Below, piece after piece: positions 11,611 through 24,604 of a DNA stretch of 64,000 nucleotides. Position 1 is the first letter of the stretch. Every line of letters begins with the position of its first letter. Both the position numbers and the translations under genes were made by a program. A model generated the notes under the pieces. That model did no database searches, was not told the DNA's origin, and was given only the letters and a program-made list of their open reading frames with translations. This stretch comes from Adineta steineri. Lineage: Eukaryota > Rotifera > Eurotatoria > Adinetida > Adinetidae. Location: NCBI GenBank assembly GCA_905250115.1, contig CAJNOI010000030.1, forward strand, positions 447,269-511,268. Direction: 5' to 3'.

Positions 11611-12003
11611 CGATTTTTTGAAGAACTTTGGTATAATTTAGATTTTCACGTCTTTTTTCTAAGACTGTGAAGGAGTCATCATAACTATTTCATTACTATC
11701 AGAACATGTTAACTAAGATTTGTCAACGATTAGAAATTGTTCCTACAATTCATTCGAATTAATTTGTGATAGTAAATTTACATCATGTAATAATGTTGAT
11801 GTTACAAAAAGATATACATTACAAAACTACTGATACTGACAGATTAATTTGTCATTATATAAATTTTGTATATTATCTTGATAAAGCTGAAAAATTCAAT
11901 CGTTCTTTATTGTTATGACTTGCTAAGAAGATTTTTATCAATTCTGATAATAATCAGTTTTATTTGATCTATTTTTGAGTGAAATCTTATTATAACAAAT
12001 ATT

Positions 12004-12244
12004 TATTTATCTACTTTTTTATGGTCGATTATATTCCAGTCATTAGGATGTCAATCGATCAGTAACTTGTATGAAAAGTAAAGACGTGGGAAGAAATAGG
12101 TGTATTGTTACGCTTCATCGCACAATGCATGTTACCTATTAGAATGTAGAAGAAGCAAGAGAGGAAAAAAATCACATTGCTCACTCTACCTTATTTTATT
12201 ATCCGATAGATACCGAAAGAAACAACATCAAGATCGAAAACAAT
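12004..12244 (+). promoter_or_regulatory. Promoter/5'-UTR block shared by the LITAF paralogues, copy B
   Basis: Second copy of the block described at 9359-9600. It lies directly before the ATG of LITAF paralogue B and ends with the same GAAACAACATCA...ATCGAAAACAATATG context around the start codon. The roughly 390 bp between the end of downstream block A (about 11610) and this block are unshared spacer. Confidence 0.75.
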
Positions 12245-13415
12245 ATGGCAGACACAAAAGAAAATGAAGCGGCAGCTAGTCATACTCTTCTCGAGATGAA
12301 TGAAGCAACAACAACTGGACAACCACCCAAATATGGTAAGAAGTGAGGTTTCATATCGATCTATCTTAACTATGACGTTATATTAATTGAGTATAAACAA
12401 ATATTAAAGAAATAGCAACTAGTAACTAGCATAAAATCTGTACTTTTTTGAGAAATATCTTGTCAATATAGAATAATATGGCAAATCAGTTGAAATATAT
12501 TAAAATACAAAACGTACGATGAGTAATCACAAGAATCGAATATAAACATTTTTGATTCTTAAATTTCAAAAATAACTACTAATGTAATCGGTGAATCCTA
12601 TCACAAATGACACTTCGTATAATATTATTTTGTAGAATAGATGTCATTCTGTTAACAAAATAACATCTACTGATATGGGTATATTTCTAAAATAAATGGA
12701 ATACTAAATTATAAAAAATCTTCATAAGATCTTTTTGACAGTTAAGTTGTTATGAATACTTCAGTTATATGAGACATGTAGATATAAGTTGAATCAATAA
12801 ATACCTGTCAAAATTGTTAATAAGCGACTGTTTTCATGTTTCGTTATACACTATACATGTAGAAAATTTTAAACCGAAAAGTGCATTGACACAAAATATT
12901 TTGTGAAGTTCAGAATAATTACTTTAGATTTGTAAATTTATATAGTTTAATCTTTTCAATTTAAACAGATTATCTCAGCAGAGTTTGTATTGATGAATTT
13001 TGGATAATTGTTATAAAATTTGAAAATCTTTTTATTAATTTTTTGTATTAAATACTTAGGTGCGTTTGAATCAGAAACACCAGCATCGGTTGCAAATCAA
13101 TCATCAGAAACTATAGTTGTTAGTGTTCCAGAACTATTCGGTCATGATCCTATGGAATGTTTATGTTGGAATTGTCATACACGTATCGTAACTCGTGTAG
13201 GAAAAAAAATTGGTTATTTACCATGGATCGCCTGTATGGCTCTTGTAACTCTTTGCTGTTGGTGTGGATGTTGTTTAGTTCCTTTTTGTGTCAAAGATCT
13301 CAAGGTAGAATTAAACTTTTTCTTTATATATTTTTCTCTAATTTGTTTTATTTAGGATACAAATCATTATTGCCCGAAATGTGAAACACTATTGGCACGC
13401 AAGGAACGAATATAA
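12245..13415 (+). CDS. LITAF-domain protein, paralogue B, with PPxY motif
   Basis: Exons 12245-12335, 13060-13304 and 13356-13415 give 131 aa. The LITAF domain is complete: first knuckle CWNC, a Cys-rich membrane half-helix (CCWCGCCLVPFCVKDLK) and a closing HYCPKC. Residues PPKY lie at the exon 1-2 junction and form a PPxY motif, the known binding site for NEDD4-family WW domains in human LITAF. Across the 49 residues from the first knuckle to the end of exon 2, it shares 29 with paralogue A. The N-terminal tails are unrelated. It arose by tandem duplication of a unit of about 2.6 kb. The likely role is endolysosomal membrane trafficking or ubiquitin-ligase recruitment, by family knowledge. 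Confidence 0.9.
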
Positions 13416-14645
13416 TACACATATTAATAATGAAACGTTGACTGACATATTCCATATCTTATCAATATAAAAATCAATATATGGATTTTTGTTCTTTGCA
13501 AATTCTTAAAATAAATGGCATTGTTATGCTCTATTATTTCTCATCTACTTTTCTTTCTCTTGTGCTATTGTCGTTAGTCTCTTTATTATATATGTTTGTT
13601 TGTTTTTTATTTCTCAATCTTAGAATATGAAAGTCAATATCTTTCCTCTGTCTTGTTCATACATATACTACTACTACTAGAATCAACTAATACTCTTAGT
13701 TTTCTCTTACCAATTAAGCTTTCAATAACAATATAACATTTATTTATTCTTTTTATACTTTTCTCTTTTTAAATATCAATAATATTAAAATAATTACAAG
13801 AGAGAAAAGCTATGAATGATATGTATATGTGATTATAATAAGCTTTAGACTTTGATATGCATCTATCATTGATCCAGTCATATAAACCTATTATTGATCT
13901 TTAAGACTCTTTTTTCATATCATATATATACCCATTTTTCCTAATTTTATGGTTCAAAAGCAGTTAATTATATTTTAATGTATTATTACGTAAACAGTTA
14001 TGAACATGTAGTTTGAAATTCAGTTTATTAGCTCGATCAGTATTGATGTATGATGGAATCGAATAGTACACATCTCACCGATTCATCTGTTGCTATAAAA
14101 ATAGTATTGATAGAAAAACAACAATTTAATAGCGAATATTTATCTCGATAGTATTATTCTTAAGAATAAATTTCAATTAAAATAAAAGACTATTATAAAA
14201 ATCTGAGATAGTTTTAGAAATTACAGTAACATCAAGTTAGTTATCGAAAATATCACATATCACTCTTGCAAAGCCATAAATTAGAGTTGTTTCAGAAATT
14301 TCTTGTAGGAATACGATTAAATATTGTTCTTCTATTATGTTCTACTACTCTTTATATGTATGTCACCTAATACAAATCATTATTTAAACGGATACTACTG
14401 CCATCTATACTTGAATTCCATTTATTTATTAAATATTATGAGTCTATCGAAATACATAATTCAATAAAAATCTTATTTTTTTAATAAATAAAAATTCCAT
14501 TTTTTGCATAATGATAATACGAAGAAACATCATCAATTAAAAATGAAACGTATTATGAATCATACGTTATGTCCCAATTTCTTATGCAAGATCAAGATGT
14601 TTCAACTAAGAATAATTTCACAAGATTACTTTACTTTATTTCATC
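13416..14645. other. Intergenic region with LITAF downstream block B
   Basis: About 13557-13860 is the second copy of the conserved 3' flank of the LITAF unit. The remaining 0.8 kb up to the DHPS start is AT-rich with no ORF or repeat that I can support. Confidence 0.6.
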
Positions 14646-15950
<1,305 letters not shown>

Positions 15951-16029
15951 ATGCAAAAAAACAATTTTCGTTAATATAATATAAAAAGAAGAAATTGAAG
16001 TTTTTGTTTTGTTCTAGATATATAAAAAT

Positions 16030-16557
16030 ATGTATTCGATACGTTCTCATAATTCAGAAAATCTTGAACTTGACTTACCAACTACAATGTATCGCGTACA
16101 ACCGGTGATACAACAGACACAAATAGGTAAATCAACGAATGAATCAACATTAAAAGATATTGAAAATCGACAAGATGTTTTACTTGAAAAACTTAATTAT
16201 TTAAATACTCAATTAACACTTTATCAAAATCATAAAATAAATTCAATACCTGTTCGTGAAGAATTAGTTGTTCATCTATCAGCTAAACAACCATCGAAAA
16301 ATATACTTAATCTTATTGAACAATTTCGTGACAAATTATCTATTCGAACATTTTATCATTCATCCGTACGTGATGCATCATTGAAAAATCAAGCTCAAAA
16401 TTTATCTTCAACAAATCATTCAAATACAAATCGAGCATTAACAATTATTTGGGCTGATAGTGAAGATCTACCTTTTATGTTTCATTCACATATGAAAATA
16501 AACGATGAAAAATTAATTATGAATACACTTTCTGATCAATTAACAAACAAAAATTGA
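16030..16557 (+). CDS. AIMP2: AIMP2-like multisynthetase-complex scaffold, without GST domain
   Basis: Single-exon ORF of 175 aa. The N-terminus has LDLPTTMYRVQPV, matching the AIMP2 segment ELPTCMYRLP that binds lysyl-tRNA synthetase. Residues about 40-62 (LKDIENRQDVLLEKLNYLN) match the AIMP2 leucine zipper. A thioredoxin-like strand region follows (LVVHLSAKQP, later ALTIIWADSEDLPFMFHS). Human AIMP2 then continues for about 120 residues of GST C-terminal domain, but here a TGA stop occurs at 16555-16557 and no splice donor or later exon was found. It starts 79 bp after the DHPS stop, and an AG after a pyrimidine run (GTTTTGTTCTAG, ending at 16017) lies 12 bp before the ATG, as expected for a trans-spliced downstream gene. 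The name rests on motifs, not on full-length similarity. Confidence 0.75.
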   Translation: MYSIRSHNSENLELDLPTTMYRVQPVIQQTQIGKSTNESTLKDIENRQDVLLEKLNYLNTQLTLYQNHKINSIPVREELVVHLSAKQPSKNILNLIEQFRDKLSIRTFYHSSVRDASLKNQAQNLSSTNHSNTNRALTIIWADSEDLPFMFHSHMKINDEKLIMNTLSDQLTNKN

Positions 16558-16992
16558 TCATAGTACTTTTTTTACTAACAAAATAAAAAAAAGAATGTAT
16601 CTCTTCATGTTTTTCTTTGTTCTATTCTTGATAAATATTCGTTCGTTGGTTTCTTTTAAGTAGTTTTATTATCGAAACGACACGAAGAAGAAAAAAGAGA
16701 AAGAAAAAAAAACACAAAAATAAACTCATTTTCATATGTAAGATGCGAAACCATGCACGTACATGTATAGTGTCTGATTCTGTAAACTCTGACATTGCAT
16801 TAAGACGACGATGTGTGAGGAAAATATTTGAGATTATATAGATAACTATGTACTGTATTTGAAAGAGGTTATTGTCTATCCTCTTTATACAATATCATGA
16901 GAGGTCAGATATTCGAAAAAGAAAATTATTTATTTTAGTAGAACAATTTTTTTCCCTTTTGTGAAAGACCTTTTTTGTTTTTTTTTCTTCAG
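16558..16992. other. Spacer between AIMP2-like gene and ADSL
   Basis: 435 bp without a gene. Purine-rich GAAGAAAAAAGAGAAAG at about 16684-16700. It ends in a strong pyrimidine tract and CAG (TTTTTTTTTCTTCAG) that abuts the ADSL ATG directly. This is a likely cis or trans splice acceptor. Confidence 0.6.
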
Positions 16993-19734
16993 ATGTCGGA
17001 TCCAATAGGACCAGCACATGAACAACGACGACCATCTCAATCGGAACCAGCAGGTCTACCGGTTCAGGATCAACAACCAATAAAAATAGCTCGTCGTCCA
17101 AGTGCATCAAATGGAAGTACTGGAAAAGATTCTATAGTTACTACTGCGAATATATCATCCGAAGATCGGGGAAAATATCGTTCACCTTTAGTTTCACGTT
17201 ATGCATCACCGGAAATGAGTTATAACTTTAGTGAACTTAAGAAATTCTCAACTTGGAGACGTCTTTGGTTTTGGTTAGCCAAATGTCAAAAAGTAAATGT
17301 TTTAATTTAAAAACAAAAACTAAAATTATTTTTATATTTTTTATAGCAATTAGGTTTGGATATAACTGATGAACAATTAGATGAAATGGAAAAAAATGTA
17401 ACTAATATTGATTTTGATATTGCTGAAGCTGAAGAACGTCGACGACGACATGATGTTATGGCACATGTACATACATTTGCTCGTTGTTGTCCTAAAGCTT
17501 CACCAATAATTCATCTCGGTGCTACATCTGCCTTTGTTGGTGATAATGCAGTATGTTACACAAAAATTCTATTTTTTCTTTAGTAAAATTTCATTTCATA
17601 CATAGGATTTAATTGTTATGCGAGATGGATTTGAACTTCTTATTAACAAAGTAAACAAAAAACAAATATATCCAAAAATTCTTTATTCATCAGTTCTTTT
17701 TAGCTTATTCGATGTATTCAACGTTTAACAGACTTTGCACGAGAATATGCTTGTTTACCAACACTTGGTTATACTCATATGCAGTATGTATTTTAGTAAT
17801 AGAAAAAAAAGAACTGTCTGACTTTATTTTTTAAAAGACCAGCACAATTAACAACAGTAGGAAAAAGAGCATGTATTTGGATACAAGATTTATTAATGGA
17901 TTTAAAAAATTTTGAACGTGTTAGACGACAATTAAAATTTCGTGGAGTTAAAGGTACAACTGGAACTCAAGCATCGTTTTTACAATTATTTAATGGAGAC
18001 CATTCTAAAGTATGAGAATATGCATAGAAATATTTTCTTCTATTTTTTTATTCGAATAGGTCGAGGATTTGGATCGAATGGTAACAGAAATGGCTGGCTT
18101 TTCAAAGTAATTTATTATTTAAAATAATCAAAGTCTTTGAAATAGTAGACTGTAGAAAAGATCAATGTTGATTAGATATCTTTCATGATTAATCTTGTGA
18201 AAGGTCGAGTTTCATTACTGATAAAGTAGATGTTAACTTGAATTGAATCCTGTCTAGATTAGAATATGCAAGTAAAAAGTGGTTAGTCTGATCAACTAGC
18301 AGAAATATGTGCACTTGAACTTATTAGAACATTATTTGTTATTATTAATTGAAAATGTACAGAATGTATCAATAATAGATAATCTAAAGAATTGAAAAGT
18401 ATTTCATTTTTCGCGAAACGACTATCGAACGTATGGCACAGTCTAGGATCAAAAGAATGCTGAGTGAATAGACTACAAAGGATGTGGTGGGTGTCGAGTG
18501 ATTCAACGCACACCTATATCTATCCACATCCGCAACCAATAGAGTGTATCAAGATATGAAAAGAATTGGATCTCATGGTAAAATAATCACTAGTAGTATC
18601 CATTTCATCGAATATTTGACCGATTTGTAAGTTATTATTCTTATTTTTTTAGAGCCTTTATTATTTGTGGTCAAACATATACACGTAAACTTGATGTTGA
18701 AGTCGTAAGTGTTCTATCCAGTTTTGGTGGTACAATTCATAAGGTACTTGATTAATTTATTTAAGCTATTCATTTATTAATTCATTGAATATTTAGATGT
18801 GTACTGATATTCGTTTATTAGCAAGTCTCAAAGAGATTGAAGAGCCATTTGAAATTGAACAAATCGGTATGATTTATTTTGAATAAGAAAATTTTGATTT
18901 ATTCAAAAAAAAAACAAATAATAGGTTCAAGTGCGATGCCTTATAAACGTAATCCAATGAGATGTGAACGATGTTGTTCACTTGCACGTCATTTAATGAT
19001 ATTAGTTAATGATCCGTTAAGTACACATTCTGTTCAATGGATGGAACGAACATTAGACGATAGTGCTAATAAGTAAAGTTTTTACATAAATTTATTTCTC
19101 ATCTAGTTATTGTATTTAGACGTATCTGTATTCCTGAAGCATTTTTAACTGCTGATATTATTCTTACTACTTTATTAAATATCAGTGAAGGTCTTGTTGT
19201 ATACCCAAAAGTATGTGAAATTATTACAAAGATTGAAAAATCTATTGAATTTATTTTCAGGTTATTGATAAGCATATTAAACAAGAATTACCATTTATGG
19301 CAACAGAAAATATAATCATGGCAATGGTAAATCTATATTATGAATAATTTCAATTTTAAATAGAATCGTTTAAGGTTTCGGCTGGTGGTAATCGTCAAGA
19401 ATGTCATGAAAAAATTCGTACATTGTCTCAAAAATCTGCTGAACGGGTTAAAATGGAAGGATTAGATAATGATCTAGTTGAACGAGTTAAAGTTGATCCA
19501 TATTTTGCACCTATTGTCAATAAACTTGATGTTCTTCTTGATGCTAAAACATTCATTGGAAGAGCACCGGAACAAGTAAATTAAATTCTAATCATTTGTT
19601 TCTTTTTAAAAATCTTCTCGTTTTTCTTTTCTTAGGTTTATGAATTCATATCACGTGAAGTTGAACCAACATTAAAAAATTTTGCAATGGCCGCAACATC
19701 GAATACATCAAAACCAACTGAATTAGCTGTCTAA
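16993..19734 (+). CDS. ADSL: Adenylosuccinate lyase
   Basis: Fumarase/aspartase-superfamily enzyme that cleaves SAICAR and adenylosuccinate in de novo purine synthesis and the purine nucleotide cycle. Thirteen exons: 16993-17292, 17347-17550, 17606-17650, 17704-17783, 17838-18009, 18060-18106, 18653-18743, 18797-18866, 18925-19072, 19120-19210, 19261-19326, 19375-19575, 19636-19734. They keep frame over 537 aa. Signatures: [44 protein letters not shown] with the base/acid histidine at about 208, [17 protein letters not shown], and the mobile catalytic loop [11 protein letters not shown] with serines 338-339. Compared with the 484-aa human enzyme there is a Ser/Pro/Arg-rich N-terminal extension of about 55 residues. 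Most introns are about 50 bp; intron 6 (18107-18652) is 546 bp. Confidence 0.97.
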
Positions 19735-19954
19735 TTAACCCGAACTCTTTTTTACCGTTTTTTTTCCTCTTTATTGAATAAAAACCGTAGCCATAGAAAA
19801 AACATAACGCATAACTTAATAAAACACGAAGTTATCATCCTGCAAATTCTTACAGACATTTTAATATTATCAGTTTTTAGAGAAGTAAAACCTGCGATTC
19901 CCTTTTCAAGAATAAATTCTCTTATGGACTTTATTAATAACTCTTCATTTTCAG

Positions 19955-20320
19955 ATGCAATCGAATGATTATGTAAAATTACAAGTTTGCCCAGTAGATG
20001 ATAATACAAATGCAAAATTAACTGTTGGTGCACCAAATCTTTCATTTATTATTCGTGATGAAGATCATACATTAGGAAATTCACTTCGATATGTTATTAT
20101 GAAAAATCCTGATGTTGATTTTTGTGGTTATACAATTCCACATCCATCCGAATCCAAAATTAATTTTCGTATACAATCAAAAATTAATAATGATTCAACA
20201 TCAACACCAGCAATTGATATATTTCGACAGGGTTTAGTCGATTTAAAACAAATGTGTTCAATTGTTTTAGAAAAATATGAAGAAACTGTGAAAACATTTA
20301 AAGATATGGAAACAAATTGA
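19955..20320 (+). CDS. POLR1D: RNA polymerase I/III subunit RPAC2 (AC19)
   Basis: Single-exon 121-aa subunit that pairs with AC40 to form the alpha-like assembly platform of RNA polymerases I and III. Diagnostic stretch: RDEDHTLGNSLRYVIMKNPD, then FCGYTIPHPSESKINFRIQ, followed by a C-terminal helix. The IMKNP and CGYTxxHPSESKIN words distinguish AC19 from its Pol II paralogue RPB11. The ATG follows directly on CATTTTCAG, an acceptor-like signal with no upstream exon identified. The gene lies 220 bp after the ADSL stop on the same strand. AATAAA-type signal after the stop near 20361. Confidence 0.96.
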   Translation: MQSNDYVKLQVCPVDDNTNAKLTVGAPNLSFIIRDEDHTLGNSLRYVIMKNPDVDFCGYTIPHPSESKINFRIQSKINNDSTSTPAIDIFRQGLVDLKQMCSIVLEKYEETVKTFKDMETN

Positions 20321-21242
20321 TATTGTTGTGTTTTTGTTGTTGTTGTTATGAAAAAAAATATAATAAAAAACATTCACATTGAATATGAAGTTTTATTTGA
20401 TAAATCTGTTTTAATTTACTATGCAAAGGAAATGCATAAATTACATACTTTATAGTTCAATTATTGGTTTCCTGCTTTTAAATCTTTTCAACCTTATCGA
20501 ATACATAAAACGCACTAGTTCATTCTAAGGTCAGACATGATAATTGTATCAGTCGTGTTAACCTATCGAGTAATTATAGTGCATTTTTCTTACATGTGAT
20601 AAAAGGTAAACTTATTGGGTATTTACATAATTAAGCTATATGTGAAAATTCTCTGATTTAAGGTTAAAAAAATTGGTTTATGTTTCGTAATTTTAAAACG
20701 ACAACATCTTGCTCATTATTGTAACAAATAGTATGAAGTTCAGTTTGCAAATCCTTTGACAGCTAAACACAGATAAGAACTTAAATTAGAGTGCTTTGAG
20801 TTTACATCTGATTATCTAAAACTAATCTCATATTTTTAAAATATTTGTTATTCTTAGTAGAAAATTGTTTTTTGTTATAATTTAACAAAAATATCATTGT
20901 TAATTAACCTGTTGACAATATTTCGATTGAATATGAATTTCTAACAATGAGTAGAGAATTTTTTTATTATTGCGTAAAAAAGGAAAAAGGAAACGAGATA
21001 ACTATTTCCTCATGTGTAATGAACTAATCCTAGATAAAAAGGAAGAGGTCGTTGTAACTAAGCGTTACTTGTCAACTACGAAGTTATATCGACAGTAGCG
21101 TTATCTTCTATATAATCTTCTTCTATTTGGTTTTAGCTTATTTGCATATGTTTCTTATCATGAAATAATGTTCATTAGATATCATATATCTATTTATTTT
21201 TCTTTAAATTAAATATGATAATTAACTAACGGTGATAGCATT
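20321..21242. other. Intergenic region, nothing recognised
   Basis: About 0.9 kb, AT-rich. No ORF, RNA gene or repeat supported; it contains the promoter of the palmitoyltransferase gene. Confidence 0.5.
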
Positions 21243-22974
21243 ATGGTGAGAAAGTGGCAGGTTTGTTGTTTTTTCTTTTAATTTAATGAATTTTAATAAA
21301 TTTTCATTTATTTCTTAATAGTTTATTGAGAGTAAAAATCGTGTATATTGTAATGGTCGTTGTATTACTGGTCAAAATATTGGAATATTGATACTTGCAC
21401 TATTTTTAATCACTATTACATCTGGTCTTTTCTTTGCTTTTGAGTAAAATTTTCGAAATTTATTTATAATTTTCAATATCTATTTTTCTATTTCAGTTGT
21501 CCCTATTTAACCAAAGAACTTAGTCCAACGATACCAGTTTTTGCAGCTATTTTATTTCTTTCTGTTATTTGTTGTATTTTACGTACGGCTTGTACAGATC
21601 CAGGTATACTTCCTCGAGCAACACCTGATGAAATACTTTATTTGGAAAAAGGTTAAAACTCAAATATTTATTTATATACAATAATATAAAGAACTTTTTA
21701 AATTATAGAGAATTCCCAAAATATCACATTGGCTGGGCAAGTTATGGTAGTTCAAATGCGTAGTGGACATACGCTACAACTTAAATATTGTCAAACATGT
21801 AAATTATTTCGACCACCAAGAGTATCACATTGTTCGTTATGTAATGCATGTATTGGTAAGAAGAATTATTTTGTAAAATAAAATCTTTTTTAATTATTTA
21901 TTTTTCTAGCAAATTTTGATCATCATTGGTATGTAGTTTTACTTGAAAGTTGATTGAAATGAAAGCTTTGTATTGTTATTCTTTGTAGTCCATGGGTTGG
22001 AAATTGTATTGGTCTAAGAAATTATCGATATTTTTATTTCTTTTTATTCTCGTTATCAATTCTTTGTGTTTATATCTTCGTTTTTAATATTGTTCATATT
22101 GCTTTACGTAAGTTTTATATGAAAAAAACTCGAAAAAAACTAATTTTTTTAAGTAGTACTCGATTTATCTCTTCTCGTTCTAAAACTATTTCTTATGATT
22201 TTATTAACTATATGCCGAAATTAATAGTATCGATGTTACTTAAGGGAATTATCTTGATTATATTATCATTATTGTAATATAACTATTACAACTATCTGTT
22301 CAATTATTCTTTCCCTAGTTTACTTAATTAATGAGAAAATCAAACTTTTTATTAATATGCATAGGAGCACAAAAGAATTCAACTGTTGCTGATGCAATTC
22401 GTGAAACACCAGCAACAATGATCGAAGCATTAATATGTTTTTTTTCAATTTGGTCTGTTATTGGTTTATGGAGTTACCATACATATTTAATTTGTCGTAG
22501 TATAACAACAAATGAAGATGTAAGTAGATTCATAATTTAATTACGACTAAGACTTAATTTAATTTATTATTATTTAAAGATTAAAGATACATGGAATACA
22601 TCAGATCATGAAGAAAATATAAAAAATCCATTTTCTCGTGGGAATGGATGGTTAAATTGTTTTGGAACATTATGTGGTCCATTACCACCAAGTTTTTTAA
22701 ATTTACGAACTATAGTTCAACAGGAAAATAATATACCGATGACAACAATGAGAATGAATGATAGTCTACAGGAAACAACAAAGTATCATACTGGTGAGAA
22801 TGGCATTTCTAATAATCGTGTGGTACGTTTTTCTTTTGTTTTTTTTAATGAAAAAAAATGATTTTCTTTTGTTTCTAGAGAGACAGTTCTGTATCGAATC
22901 TTCCGCGTTCTTTTCAGCAACAACAACAACAACAGCAGCACCAAGAGCGCTATTTACCACCCGATTACGCATAA
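21243..22974 (+). CDS. DHHC palmitoyltransferase, ZDHHC9/14/18 type
   Basis: Integral membrane protein S-acyltransferase of the Golgi/plasma-membrane system. Nine exons: 21243-21260, 21322-21443, 21497-21651, 21709-21855, 21910-21928, 21989-22107, 22365-22519, 22580-22822, 22879-22974; 357 aa. Order: short cytosolic start (MVRKWQ), TM1, TM2 ([20 protein letters not shown]), Cys-rich domain [18 protein letters not shown] to [16 protein letters not shown]3, TM4. The subfamily tail follows: [22 protein letters not shown], and a polyGln run near the C-terminus. The TTNED and CGPLPPS words place it with ZDHHC9/14/18. The catalytic DHHC is split: DHH lies on a 19-nt exon and the Cys codon is cut TG|T. 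Human ZDHHC9 needs the partner GCP16; none is visible here. Confidence 0.95.
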
Positions 22975-23164
22975 CCTGTCAGATTTGCTTTTATTGTTGT
23001 TGTTTTTTTTTCGTCGTGAATTTATTTGAGAATAATTTTTCTTTTCTTCTTTCTTATTCGAGCATACATCATAAACGTGCTTGGAATTTTTATCAATCAA
23101 AATATAAAAAAAAAATTGATTATTCTAAAATTCAGATAAAAAACAAAATATAAATAAATAGATA

Positions 23165-24378
23165 ATGCGTGCTGTTATTCAACGTGTTCTTCGAGCTAGT
23201 GTTCGAGTCGGTGATGATTTAATTAGTTCAATCGATCGTGGTTTATGTGTATTAATTGGTATTGCTAATGATGATGAACAAACTGATATTGATTATATCG
23301 TAAAAAAACTACTTGCAATACGTTTATGGTCATCGATTGATGGTAGTAAAAATTGGGTTCGTAATGTAGTTGAATCAGATTATAGTCTTTTATGTGTGAG
23401 TCAATTTACTCTACATGCAACACTAAAAGGAACAAAACCGGATTTTCATTTATCAATGTCAGGTGAACAATCGAAAATACTCTATGAGAAATTATTAAAT
23501 CAATTAAAACAAAGTTATAAATCAGACAAGATTTTTGATGGACAATTTGGTGCGATGATGAATGTGAATATCGGTACGTTTGATTATTATCCTTAAGAAA
23601 TAATTCAAAGTATAAAGTTTTTATATTTATATTAATCGATTCATGTATTGATAAGTGTCTAAAAATAACTAGATGAGTCTATCAAATAGAACATAATAAT
23701 TTGTGTCATATTTAAGTAAATAGCAACTATTACAAATTTTATGTAGTATTCATAAATATATATTGCAAACTAATGACACTTTTCATTTACCGTAAAAGAA
23801 TTCTCTAGACGCAATCAATCTGATTTAGCTCCTGGTAAATATAAACCAGTCTCAGCTAAATCTTATGCATAAAATCATTAATATTGCCACATATATATCA
23901 TGAAAATGGGCTGATAAACTATTTTACATAGTCTAATAATTTATGATTTACTAACTAAAAATACTATAAGTTCGTCTTGAGTTTCTAGAGATTCTCTCAT
24001 TTAAATCATAATAGATTAATGATACTTATTCTGAAGGTCAACCACTTTGTGTATGATCATTTGAGACAAGACGTCATTGTCACTAAAAAGATCTCATATA
24101 ACACATATGATAATTAATTTGGGTAATCAAATGAAAATTTATTTTAGCTGAAATATGATTATATTTAGATGTAATATGAGTTTTCTCCTACATCATTAAT
24201 AGTTTCATATTTTCATTACTATTAGAATAATTGTTTATTTCTCATTAGACAATATTGCGAGATACTTCAAAAAAATAAATTTTTTTATTTTTTTATTCTA
24301 GAAAATGATGGTCCAGTAACAATTATTCTCGATAGTCGATCAAAAAAATCCAATACAACAACTGCCGATGATGAATAA
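23165..24378 (+). CDS. DTD1: D-aminoacyl-tRNA deacylase 1
   Basis: Cytosolic proofreading enzyme that hydrolyses D-aminoacyl-tRNA (and Gly-tRNAAla) using RNA 2'-OH chemistry. Exons 23165-23573 and 24302-24378 join through a split Glu codon to 161 aa; human DTD1 is 209 aa with a longer C-tail. Motifs: start MRAVIQRVLRASVRV, CVSQFTLHATLKGTKPDFH (the SQFTL substrate loop), and NDGPVTI, whose cross-subunit Gly-cisPro pair defines chirality selection and lies on the second exon. It starts 190 bp after the palmitoyltransferase stop, with an acceptor-like TTCAG at 23131-23135, so a downstream operon position is possible. Intron 1 is 728 bp with nothing recognised inside. Confidence 0.97.
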
Positions 24379-24604
24379 AGTAGTTTTTACTGAATCATAC
24401 AGTGTATAATAATAATAAAAGCTAAGACGTCATTTGATTTTATTTGATTCTTATTATTTTTCTATAGTTAATCATACTCAAATATCTTGAGAAATTATAG
24501 AACCATAATTAATAAATAAAAAAAAGAGAGCATCTATATACTTGTTCATTTTTCACACATTCACAATCTTTATCACCTCATAAACATACACACATAAAGA
24601 AATC

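Noticed and set aside
19955..20320. Calling this gene POLR2J (RPB11)
   Set aside because: The IMKNP...CGYTxxHPSESKIN signature belongs to POLR1D (AC19), not RPB11.
22758..23153. 131-codon ORF overlapping the end of the palmitoyltransferase
   Set aside because: It runs through a confirmed intron, out of frame with the real last exon and into the 3' UTR; its composition is low-complexity Phe/Cys.
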